Assembly (NCBI GenBank): GCA_023436525.1
Contig: JAEZIW010000057.1
Span: 1 to 25,334, forward strand
Direction: 5' to 3'
Length of the DNA stretch: 25,334 bases
Source of the DNA: Bacillota bacterium
GTDB taxonomy: Bacteria > Bacillota > Clostridia > Christensenellales > SZUA-584
A model generated the notes under the pieces. That model was not told the origin of the DNA. It searched no databases and saw only the letters and a list, made by a program, of their open reading frames with translations. Shown here in pieces: positions 1 through 6,791 of the stretch; positions within the stretch are counted from its first letter, which is position 1; each line of letters begins with the position of its first letter. Position numbers and translations under genes: made by a program.

Positions 1-99
1 GTATAAGAGCCTGATATAAACACCGAATGTCGCTTTATATAAAACGAGAAGTATGAATACAATGATTCGCTGAATAGGCGATTGTTTGTGTTTGCTCAC
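1..99 (-). CDS. N-terminal fragment of an unknown membrane-anchored protein (runs off the window)
   Basis: Reading the minus strand from 99, a GTG start opens 33 codons that continue past the window edge. An AAGGAG ribosome site lies at 106-111, six bases upstream, and an in-frame stop lies just beyond it, so the start is well bounded. The visible peptide begins MSKHKQSPIQ and then has a hydrophobic run (IIVFILLVLY), which suggests an N-terminal membrane anchor or signal anchor with a positively charged inside. An extended -10 element lies at 124-132. It points away from the flippase/mazG/hup operon, the next gene set on this strand, but is separated from it by about 450 bases and the hup terminator, so it is probably its own transcription unit. 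The family cannot be named from 33 residues. Confidence 0.55.
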   Translation of the reverse strand, partial: MSKHKQSPIQRIIVFILLVLYKATFGVYIRLLY

Positions 100-123
100 A
101 TTAAGCTCCTTATTTTATAGTTA

Positions 124-132
124 ATTATATCA
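124..132 (-). promoter_or_regulatory. Extended -10 promoter element for the truncated gene at 1-99
   Basis: The minus strand reads TGATATAAT, a TGN-TATAAT extended -10. The expected start of transcription falls about 18 bases before the GTG codon. No convincing -35 hexamer is seen at 16-18 bases, which is tolerated for extended -10 promoters. Confidence 0.45.
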
Positions 133-546
133 TCCCTAAATAAAAATGTATTGTTAAATAATTTTAAAATGAACATGATGTGCAATAAAAAGCCGTCTAT
201 ACCGACGAATAACCGCAAAAGCCTTCAACATATCAAGTTGTGGAGAAGTTCTTGATCCATTGCATAGTCATTTGCTTCGTCTATAACAAAGAAGTGACTG
301 TATGACAGAAATAGTTACTATCAACAGCAGTGACATATTGATAAATTGTCAGCGATCTTGCGCCTTATAACACACATCAAGAGCATAGCACGCCATAAGC
401 TTTGTCATGCCATAGTCATAAAAATCGCTGATATAAAGATATAGCGATATGATACAAATTGAGTCTGCAATTGGGGCAAGACCAAATAGGGGGTTGCTAT
501 GAATTCAGCGACGTTTATTTTGCGATATGTTTGCCTGGTGGTAAAT
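133..546. other. Intergenic stretch without a recognisable gene
   Basis: About 410 bases, relatively AT-rich. No open frame with a ribosome site and no recognisable protein remnant was found on either strand. One imperfect inverted repeat sits at 424-448 (ATCGCT arms). Short open frames at 268-336 (minus, 22 residues, hydrophobic) and 499-597 (plus, 32 residues) lack support. Confidence 0.5.
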
Positions 547-575
547 AAAAAAGCAGAGTGGAATCACTCTGCTTT
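547..575 (-). terminator. Rho-independent terminator after hup (possibly bidirectional)
   Basis: Eight-base arms GCAGAGTG and CACTCTGC enclose a GAAT loop. On the minus strand the hairpin is followed by TTTTTTATTT, directly after the HU stop codon at 590. Confidence 0.9.
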
Positions 576-589
576 CGTGAAAATCCGGT

Positions 590-862
590 TTATTTGAGCG
601 CGTCTTTAAAAGCTTTGCCGGGTTTGAACGCCGGTGCGCTGGAAGCGGCGATATCGATCTGTGCGCCGGTAGCTGGGTTGACACCTTTTCTTGCAGCTCT
701 CTGTCTAAGTTCAAAAGAACCAAAGCCTGTCCACTGGACTTTGTCGCCCTTATTCAATGCGTCGGTGATCACATCGATCAGCGCGGAAAGGCATGCTTCG
801 GCATCTTTTTTCTTAAGATCAGATTTTTGAGCAACGGCATCAATTAATTCGGTTTTGTTCAT
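590..862 (-). CDS. hup: HU family DNA-binding protein
   Basis: The 90-residue product has the full length of bacterial HU, the small homodimeric nucleoid protein that bends and compacts DNA. Visible hallmarks are the N-terminal helical start MNKTELIDAV, the GFGSFELRQRAARKG strand region (residues 46-60), the DNA-intercalating arm with the invariant proline in GVNPATG (60-66), and the C-terminal FKPGKAFKDAL. The GGAGG ribosome site is about eight bases upstream of the ATG. It is the third gene of a minus-strand run after the flippase and mazG genes, an order seen near yabM/yabN in many Bacillota. A 15-base perfect palindrome at 890-904 lies in the gap from mazG. A strong terminator follows. 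Confidence 0.96.
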   Translation of the reverse strand: MNKTELIDAVAQKSDLKKKDAEACLSALIDVITDALNKGDKVQWTGFGSFELRQRAARKGVNPATGAQIDIAASSAPAFKPGKAFKDALK

Positions 863-889
863 TCTGGGTTCCTCCTGATTAATTAATTT

Positions 890-904
890 AGGTTAATATA
901 ACCT
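890..904. repeat. Perfect 15-base palindrome between mazG and hup
   Basis: AGGTTA and TAACCT arms are separated by three bases. It lies 28 bases upstream of the hup start codon. It may be an operator or a small RNA hairpin; no family can be assigned. Confidence 0.5.
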
Positions 905-922
905 TTCAGATTGATGAGATGA

Positions 923-2338
923 TTAGTTCCCGCCAATCTGCAATTTTGCTTTGTCCCAAAGCTCATCGAGCTTTTCAATACCACAGCTACGCATGTCCAC
1001 ATTTTGCTCGGCCGCCATTTTCTCGACCACGGCAAACCGTGAAATGAACTTATCTGTGGCTTTTTGCAGCGCTGTTTCCGGCTCCACACCGAGCAGACGA
1101 ACCACATTCACTGCGGAGAAGAGCAGATCACCGCATTCGTTTTGCAGCGCGGCGTTATCCCGGCTTTGCTTAACTTCCTCAATTTCTTCCAGCAGCTTGT
1201 CAAATGCCTGTGAAACCTCTGTAAAATCAAACCCGACATGTGCTGCTTTGTGTTGAACCTTGCCGCTTCTCATCAGTGCGGGCATGCTCTTTGGCACACC
1301 CTGCAGCACCTCGGTTTGTGTTTGCTGGCCTTTTTCGCCCTTCTTAATCTGTTCCCAGTTGCTGATAACGTCGTCGGGCGAATTGGCAACGGCACAGCCG
1401 AAAATATGTGTGTGACGGGAAATCATTTTGGAGCAAATGGCTGTCGTCACATCGGATATATCGAATTCACCATGCTGCTGGGCGATTCGTGCATGGAACA
1501 CAACCTGCAAAAGCACATCGCCGAGCTCGTCGTATAACGCATCCATGTCGTCGTTATCGATGGCTTCCAGCACTTCATAGCTTTCTTCCACCAGATAACG
1601 CTTGAGGCTTAAATGCGTTTGCTCTCTGTCCCACGGGCAGCCGTTTCTCGAGCGCAGCCGCTCCATCACAGCCACAAGATCGCAAAAGGTGTATCGGCCC
1701 TTTTGCTCAAGCGGACAGGAAGCAACTACCACGCTAGTATAATAACCGTATGAAGGCTCCGCGTCAAGAAGGCAAAGTGGAATTATTTTCCCGCACATGT
1801 TGCGGATATCCGTAATAAATAAAGGATGCTCGTCATCGTAAACGCGCGACAGCTTCAGCTTTAAATCGGATGCTTTGAGCCGCGAGTCGATTTCGTCGAT
1901 CACAAGTGCGGCATCCGTATCGCAAACCCGGGTAAAAGACGATGCGCTAAACGACAGAACACCGTTCAAACCATCAGCCGCGCCTGCTGCAAATGCCGCG
2001 CAGAGGGCCGGGCTGCCGTCGGGTATTACGCTGACGCTTCCGCCGGATTGTATGATGCGTTTCACAGCATAAGCCGCAATGGTGTTGCGGCAAATATCAC
2101 CGAGCACGATGAATAAAGTGCCGTCAAGCATCAAGCGTTCGCAGGCAAGCGCTGCGAGTGCATCAAAATCATCCGCTGATTCATACAGATCGTCGAGCGA
2201 TTCATAGGCAATGTCGTCATCTTCGAGTGCATGTCCAATTTTCGTCTGTAAAATAACCCGGCTTGTCTGTTGCGCGATTTTGCGCACATCCTCATGAATT
2301 TCGCCGGTTGCGTTCATACTGGCTATCGTTAAATGCAT
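923..2338 (-). CDS. mazG: YabN-type MazG nucleoside triphosphate pyrophosphohydrolase with degenerate methylase domain
   Basis: The 471-residue protein has the two-part layout of Bacillus YabN: an N-terminal tetrapyrrole-methylase-like domain (about 1-215) and two MazG-like segments. The first MazG motif set is clear: NGCPWDREQTHLSLKRYLVEESYE (EESYE 251-255) and DELGD (270-274), the acidic residues that bind magnesium. A second, weaker set is EEIEE (384-388) and ECGD (401-404). MazG proteins hydrolyse NTPs or dNTPs to the monophosphate and pyrophosphate and are thought to clean nucleotide pools. The methylase half lacks the usual GLGPGD SAM-binding start (here SMNATG near 7-12) and is probably inactive. 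The ATG comes one base after the flippase stop codon, with GGAGG inside the end of that gene, so the two are surely co-transcribed and coupled. Confidence 0.93.
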   Translation of the reverse strand: MHLTIASMNATGEIHEDVRKIAQQTSRVILQTKIGHALEDDDIAYESLDDLYESADDFDALAALACERLMLDGTLFIVLGDICRNTIAAYAVKRIIQSGGSVSVIPDGSPALCAAFAAGAADGLNGVLSFSASSFTRVCDTDAALVIDEIDSRLKASDLKLKLSRVYDDEHPLFITDIRNMCGKIIPLCLLDAEPSYGYYTSVVVASCPLEQKGRYTFCDLVAVMERLRSRNGCPWDREQTHLSLKRYLVEESYEVLEAIDNDDMDALYDELGDVLLQVVFHARIAQQHGEFDISDVTTAICSKMISRHTHIFGCAVANSPDDVISNWEQIKKGEKGQQTQTEVLQGVPKSMPALMRSGKVQHKAAHVGFDFTEVSQAFDKLLEEIEEVKQSRDNAALQNECGDLLFSAVNVVRLLGVEPETALQKATDKFISRFAVVEKMAAEQNVDMRSCGIEKLDELWDKAKLQIGGN

Positions 2339-2339
2339 T

Positions 2340-3968
2340 TTAATCCTCCCAAACCCCTAGCCGGGCCATCAATCGCTGAAAGCGTCCGCCGCCGGGTAAG
2401 AATTCCATATCTTTTTTTGTAATCGATCTTGTCATCACCAAAAGAACCAAATAAACAATAACGGCAGCTGCCATGCTCAAAAGCGCTGCTACTTTGCTGC
2501 CCCATAACGGGGCGAGGCCAAAATAGATGAGACAGACCGCCGCGCCCATGACGACTGTTGACAATAGCGGCATCAAAACGTCGGGCATCGGTTTGACGGA
2601 CGGCTTTGCGTGCTTGAAGACAAAACACACATTCAGCAGCGCGGCGATGCCATAGCACGCCGCTGTTCCGATCGCTGCTCCATTTATATTAATCGAAGGA
2701 ACGCGTATCAGCAAGATGCTGATGACAACTTTTACAAATGCGCCCACCGCAAGGCTGAAAACAGGAATAGCCGGATGGCCGGCTCCCTGCAAAATGCCTG
2801 TCATTGTTTGCAGCAGCGTTAAAAACAGCACGCCGATCGAGAGCGTCTGCAAAAGCTGCGTACCGACAACAAGCTCCTGCGGCTCAAGGCCTTTGGAATA
2901 AAGCAGAGAGATAATAGGGCTTGCCAGAATAAACAGCCCCACCGCGCACGGGAGTCCAATCAATATGGAAAGTTTAAGCCCCATCGCCGAACGAGCGCTC
3001 ACGAGCTGTCGGCTGTTAACAGCGCGCGCTTCCGATATGGCAGGAACCAGGCTCATGCATAGCGCAAGCGAGAGCACAGCGGGCATGTTGATCAGCGGGT
3101 TAACCGATCCGGTCAGCACACCGAAGCTTGTTTTGGGGGAGAGCGGGTTAAACGCGGCGTAATTAACATCAGCCATCGTGTTTGTCACAATCAGCGTATC
3201 GAAGAAATTGACAATGGGCATCAGACAAGCGCCGATTGTGACGGGAACGGCAGTGAAAAGCAGCTCGCGCATGGTGGTGCGTCCTAGGCTTTTGCCAAAA
3301 CCGGGGGTATGGGTTCGCTTCTGCTTAAGCTGCCTGTTTTTTTTATGGTACATAACAAAAATGACGGCAAGCGCACAGAGCTCAGAAATGGTGACGCCGA
3401 AAAGCGCACCAGCTGCACCGAAAGCTTCGCCTCTCTGAAACCAGAGCTGTGCAAAATAAAGCCCGGCACCGAGTTTAACAAACTGCTCCACGATCTGCGT
3501 CAGTGCCGTCGGAGACATCATTTGCAATCCCTGAAAATAGCCTCTGTAAGCGGATAATATCGAAACGAAGAAGAGCGAAGGGGCGATCATAACAAGGGAG
3601 AGCTTGGCAGTGGGAATTTGCGCAGCGTTGGCAAGCACGCCCGATAACGCGAACATGACGATTGTGGACGCGACGCCGATGATCATCAGCAGCTTAAACG
3701 CGGTTTGGAAAACGTGGTGCGCACCGTTATAATCGCCGAGTGTGACGCGCTCGGAAACAAGCTTCGAGATGGCAGCCGGAAGCCCCGCTGTGGATATCAC
3801 AACCAGTGCCGCGTATATCGGATACGCAACCTGATAATTGGCCATGCCGTCGGCACCGATGATGTTGGTAAGAGGTATACGGAAAACAGCGCCGATAAAT
3901 TTTACGATCAAACCTGCGGCACCGAGTATCGCTGCACCCTTTACAAAGCTTTTCGGAACGTTTGACAT
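2340..3968 (-). CDS. Polysaccharide/lipid flippase, SpoVB/YabM-MurJ-like
   Basis: The 542-residue hydrophobic protein fits the MOP-superfamily flippases with about 14 membrane helices. The N-terminus (KGAAILGAAGLIVKFIGAVFRIPLTNIIGADGMANYQVAYPIYAAL) is typical of the SpoVB/YabM group, as is the later RGYFQGLQMMSPTALTQIVEQFVKLG stretch. Members move lipid-linked cell-wall precursors across the cytoplasmic membrane; related proteins act in vegetative growth (MurJ) or spore cortex formation (SpoVB). Position next to yabN/mazG matches YabM of Bacillus subtilis better than SpoVB, but the substrate cannot be read from sequence. It is the first gene of the minus-strand operon. A tandem TATAATATAAT (about 4022-4032, minus) upstream is a possible -10. 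The neighbour trmL is divergent. Confidence 0.88.
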   Translation of the reverse strand: MSNVPKSFVKGAAILGAAGLIVKFIGAVFRIPLTNIIGADGMANYQVAYPIYAALVVISTAGLPAAISKLVSERVTLGDYNGAHHVFQTAFKLLMIIGVASTIVMFALSGVLANAAQIPTAKLSLVMIAPSLFFVSILSAYRGYFQGLQMMSPTALTQIVEQFVKLGAGLYFAQLWFQRGEAFGAAGALFGVTISELCALAVIFVMYHKKNRQLKQKRTHTPGFGKSLGRTTMRELLFTAVPVTIGACLMPIVNFFDTLIVTNTMADVNYAAFNPLSPKTSFGVLTGSVNPLINMPAVLSLALCMSLVPAISEARAVNSRQLVSARSAMGLKLSILIGLPCAVGLFILASPIISLLYSKGLEPQELVVGTQLLQTLSIGVLFLTLLQTMTGILQGAGHPAIPVFSLAVGAFVKVVISILLIRVPSININGAAIGTAACYGIAALLNVCFVFKHAKPSVKPMPDVLMPLLSTVVMGAAVCLIYFGLAPLWGSKVAALLSMAAAVIVYLVLLVMTRSITKKDMEFLPGGGRFQRLMARLGVWED

Positions 3969-4081
3969 GGCTTCTCCGTTCTATATTTTTTACATATAAG
4001 CGATCGAAAGAAGGATTAAGCATTATATTATAAAAAAAAGCTGTCGATAATATGCATCGCTTTTAAAAAACAGCGTTGCAA

Positions 4082-4110
4082 TTGCCTGACTCAGCACTGT
4101 CATGTATAAT
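4082..4110 (+). promoter_or_regulatory. Sigma-A-type promoter for trmL
   Basis: TTGCCT at 4082-4087 and TATAAT at 4105-4110 are separated by 17 bases. They lie 48 bases before the trmL start, in the divergent gap with the flippase gene. Confidence 0.6.
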
Positions 4111-4157
4111 ACGTGAGTAAAAATGCGAGTTAAAACAGGGTCAGGAGAAATATTTTA

Positions 4158-4622
4158 ATGCATATCAATATTGTGCTGGTGGAACCCGAAATTCCTGCGA
4201 ATACCGGTAATGTCGCACGGACATGTGCTGTGACTGGCGCACAGCTGCATCTTGTGGAGCCGCTTGGCTTCAGCATTGATGACAAGCAGCTCAAACGGGC
4301 GGGGCTGGATTACTGGCCGCATTTGAATGTTGCGGTTCACAAAAGTCTGGACGAATTTTTTACCGCGACCGCGGGCGGCGCATACTATTACTGCTCGACA
4401 AAAGCCAAACACGCTTACCACGAAGTGAGCTATGAGGATGGCTGCTACCTGCTGTTCGGAAAAGAAACAAAGGGGCTGCCCGAACCGCTTATTTTTTCGA
4501 ATCCATCGAGGAGCATCCGTATTCCGATGAAGGATGGCCTTCGCTCGCTGAACCTTTCAAATTCTGTGAGTATCGTGGTTTACGAAGCGCTTCGCCAATG
4601 GGGTTTTCCCGACATGACATAA
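4158..4622 (+). CDS. trmL: tRNA (cytidine/uridine(34)-2'-O)-methyltransferase TrmL
   Basis: The 154-residue product is the normal length for TrmL, a minimal SPOUT methyltransferase that 2'-O-methylates the wobble nucleotide of certain leucine tRNAs using SAM. The start motif NIVLVEPEIPANTGNVARTCA, the GFSIDDKQLKRAGLDYW segment and the C-terminal knot (LLFGKETKGLPEPL ... RIPM ... RSLNLSNSVSIVVYEALRQ) are all characteristic. AGGAG lies about ten bases before the ATG. It appears monocistronic between a divergent flippase gene and the glycolytic cluster; I see no strong terminator between it and pgk, so some read-through is possible. Confidence 0.96.
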   Translation: MHINIVLVEPEIPANTGNVARTCAVTGAQLHLVEPLGFSIDDKQLKRAGLDYWPHLNVAVHKSLDEFFTATAGGAYYYCSTKAKHAYHEVSYEDGCYLLFGKETKGLPEPLIFSNPSRSIRIPMKDGLRSLNLSNSVSIVVYEALRQWGFPDMT

Positions 4623-4676
4623 CTCAAAAATAAAGGCATCATCTATGCGCCTGCTTGTGAAAAGATGAACTTTTCC

Positions 4677-4705
4677 TTGCTTTTTGAAATCTTTTCGAAT
4701 AAAAT
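4677..4705 (+). promoter_or_regulatory. Candidate sigma-A promoter for pgk
   Basis: TTGCTT at 4677-4682 and TAAAAT at 4700-4705 are spaced by 17 bases, 60 bases before the pgk start. A second possible -10 (TATACT near 4730) exists, so the exact start is uncertain. Confidence 0.5.
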
Positions 4706-4765
4706 TATCCAAGATCATTATACTCTTTGAGTATCAGCATAATTGCATAATAAAAGGAGCCATAT

Positions 4766-5950
4766 ATGAACAAAAAGACAGTCAAAGACATTGATGTCCG
4801 CGGAAAAAAAGTTTTGGTGAGAGTGGATTTCAATGTGCCGCTGAATGAAAAAAAGGAAGTCACCGATGACACAAGAATCGTGGCTGCATTGCCGACGATT
4901 GAGTATCTGATCGGTGAGAACGCAAAAGTTATTCTTTGCTCCCATCTTGGCCGCCCGAAGGGCGAATTTAAACCGGAGTTTTCGCTTGCGCCTGTTGCAC
5001 AGCGTTTGGAAAAACTTCTCGGACGCAAAATCACGTTTGCAGCTGATGTGATCGGGCCGGAAGCCAAAGCGGCTGTCAGCGCTGTTAAGGAAGGCGAAAT
5101 CGTTCTTCTGGAAAACGTGCGTTTTCACAAAGAAGAAACAAAAAATGACCCCGAATTTTCCAAAGAGCTTGCTTCATACGCCGATATATTTGTGAATGAT
5201 GCCTTTGGAACCTGCCACAGAGCCCATGCTTCCACGGCCGGTGTGGCGGCTTATATCCCCGCTGTAGCCGGTTTCCTCATCGGAAAAGAGCTGGATTTCC
5301 TCGGTAATGCGCTGGACAAACCCGTCCGTCCGTTTATCGCAATTCTTGGTGGTGCCAAGGTTGCGGATAAAATCGGCGTGATCGATAACCTGATTAATAA
5401 AGTGGATGCCATTATCATCGGTGGCGGTATGGCTTATACATTCTTAAAGGCTAAGGGCCTTGAAGTGGGCGATTCGCTGGTGGATGAAGAAAGCCTTGAA
5501 TTGTCGCTCGATTTGATTAAGAAAGCCGAAAGCAAACGTGTGGATTTGTTCCTGCCCGTCGATGCAATAGAAGCCGACAAATTTGATGCCAATGCGAAAA
5601 CACAGGTGGTACCGGTTGACCATATGTCCAAAGGCTGGATGGGGCTGGATATCGGGCCTGCAACAAGAATGCTTTATTCCGATAAGATACGTACTGCGAA
5701 AACCGTGGTTTGGAACGGGCCGATGGGTGTGTTTGAGATGGAGGCTTTTGCTGAAGGAACCAAAACGGTTGCCAAAGCCATGGCTGAGTCTGATGCGGTT
5801 ACCATAATTGGCGGCGGCGACAGCGCGGCAGCAGTTAAGATTTTCGGTTATGCTGACGCAATGACGCATATCTCCACCGGCGGCGGCGCGAGCCTTGAGT
5901 TCCTTGAAGGCAAGGAACTGCCGGGTGTGGCGGCGCTTCAGGATAAATAA
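4766..5950 (+). CDS. pgk: Phosphoglycerate kinase
   Basis: The 394-residue protein is the standard bacterial length. It transfers phosphate from 1,3-bisphosphoglycerate to ADP in glycolysis and the reverse in gluconeogenesis. Key motifs are VRVDFNVPLN (DFNVPL at 21-26), SHLGRPKG, the substrate-binding FVNDAFGTCHRAHAS, GGAKVADKIGVIDNL, and the nucleotide-binding GGGDSAAAV with STGGGASLEFLEGK near the C-terminus. AAGGAG precedes the ATG. It heads a pgk-tpiA-gpmI cluster; the gapA gene that commonly precedes it is absent and trmL is found instead. A strong hairpin terminator follows the stop codon, so it may be expressed at a higher level than the downstream genes. Confidence 0.98.
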   Translation: MNKKTVKDIDVRGKKVLVRVDFNVPLNEKKEVTDDTRIVAALPTIEYLIGENAKVILCSHLGRPKGEFKPEFSLAPVAQRLEKLLGRKITFAADVIGPEAKAAVSAVKEGEIVLLENVRFHKEETKNDPEFSKELASYADIFVNDAFGTCHRAHASTAGVAAYIPAVAGFLIGKELDFLGNALDKPVRPFIAILGGAKVADKIGVIDNLINKVDAIIIGGGMAYTFLKAKGLEVGDSLVDEESLELSLDLIKKAESKRVDLFLPVDAIEADKFDANAKTQVVPVDHMSKGWMGLDIGPATRMLYSDKIRTAKTVVWNGPMGVFEMEAFAEGTKTVAKAMAESDAVTIIGGGDSAAAVKIFGYADAMTHISTGGGASLEFLEGKELPGVAALQDK

Positions 5951-5974
5951 GAGAGGACTAACTGATCATACTGA

Positions 5975-6004
5975 GGGTTACTCTCTTTGGAGTAGCCCTT
6001 TTTT
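5975..6004 (+). terminator. Rho-independent terminator/attenuator between pgk and tpiA
   Basis: GGGTTACTC (5975-5983) pairs fully (one G-U) with GAGTAGCCC (5990-5998) and is followed by six T residues. Only 32 bases separate it from the tpiA start and no promoter is visible there. Confidence 0.85.
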
Positions 6005-6036
6005 ACAAATTAAACAAAATCATTGGAGGGACTAAC

Positions 6037-6786
6037 ATGAGAAAACCGATTATCGCAGGAAACTGGAAAATGAACAAAACGGCAGAAGAAACAACAGCCC
6101 TTATCAAAGCATTAATTCCGCTTGTCAGCGATGCCAGCAATGTCGACGTTGTTGTATGCCCGACATTTGTTAATTTATCGACGGCTGCCGAGGCGCTTGC
6201 CGGTTCTAACATTAAGCTGGGCGCACAGAATATGCACTTTGAAAAAAGCGGCGCATATACGGGTGAGATTTCGGCGGATATGCTGCTCGCTTTTGGCGTG
6301 AAATATGTCATTCTCGGGCATTCCGAGAGACGTCAGTATTTCGGTGAGACCGATGAAGGTGTCAACAAAAAAGCGAAAGTCGCGCTCGAAGCGGGCCTGG
6401 TTCCAATCGTGTGTGTGGGCGAAACACTGGAAGAAAGAGAGGCCGGTATTACGGCTGAGATCGTTTGTAAGCAGACGAAGCTTGCGCTGCTCGGGTTATC
6501 GGCAGAACAGGTTTCAGGTGTCGTGATCGCTTCCGAGCCCATCTGGGCCATCGGAACCGGCAAAACAGCCACAGCCGAAGATGCCAACGAGACAATCGGT
6601 GCGATCAGAGGCGCGGTTAAAGATGTTTACGGTGATGCTTGTGCCCAGAGCGTGCGCATTCAGTACGGCGGCAGCATGAAACCGTCCAACGCATCCGAAT
6701 TGATGGCGAAGCCGGAAATTGACGGCGGACTTATCGGCGGCGCAGCGCTGAAGGCCGAGGACTTTGCCGGAATCGTTAAGTTTTAA
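6037..6786 (+). CDS. tpiA: Triosephosphate isomerase
   Basis: The 249-residue protein interconverts dihydroxyacetone phosphate and glyceraldehyde 3-phosphate in glycolysis. The catalytic residues are visible: Lys11 in AGNWKMNKT, His95 in ILGHSERR, and Glu167 in SEPIWAIGTG; the phosphate-binding IQYGGSMKPSNA and GGLIGGAAL loops are intact. GGAGG lies about nine bases before the ATG. The gene lies 32 bases after the pgk terminator with no obvious promoter of its own and is followed five bases later by gpmI. Confidence 0.98.
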   Translation: MRKPIIAGNWKMNKTAEETTALIKALIPLVSDASNVDVVVCPTFVNLSTAAEALAGSNIKLGAQNMHFEKSGAYTGEISADMLLAFGVKYVILGHSERRQYFGETDEGVNKKAKVALEAGLVPIVCVGETLEEREAGITAEIVCKQTKLALLGLSAEQVSGVVIASEPIWAIGTGKTATAEDANETIGAIRGAVKDVYGDACAQSVRIQYGGSMKPSNASELMAKPEIDGGLIGGAALKAEDFAGIVKF

Positions 6787-6791
6787 GCGAG

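Noticed and set aside
268..336. 22-residue hydrophobic peptide on the minus strand (MSLLLIVTIS...YRRSK), resembling a small membrane toxin
   Set aside because: There is no ribosome site and no promoter or antitoxin RNA that I can see; open frames of this size occur by chance in AT-rich DNA.
499..597. 32-residue open frame on the plus strand after GGGGG
   Set aside because: It runs through the hup terminator hairpin and into the 3' end of hup antisense, so coding is unlikely.
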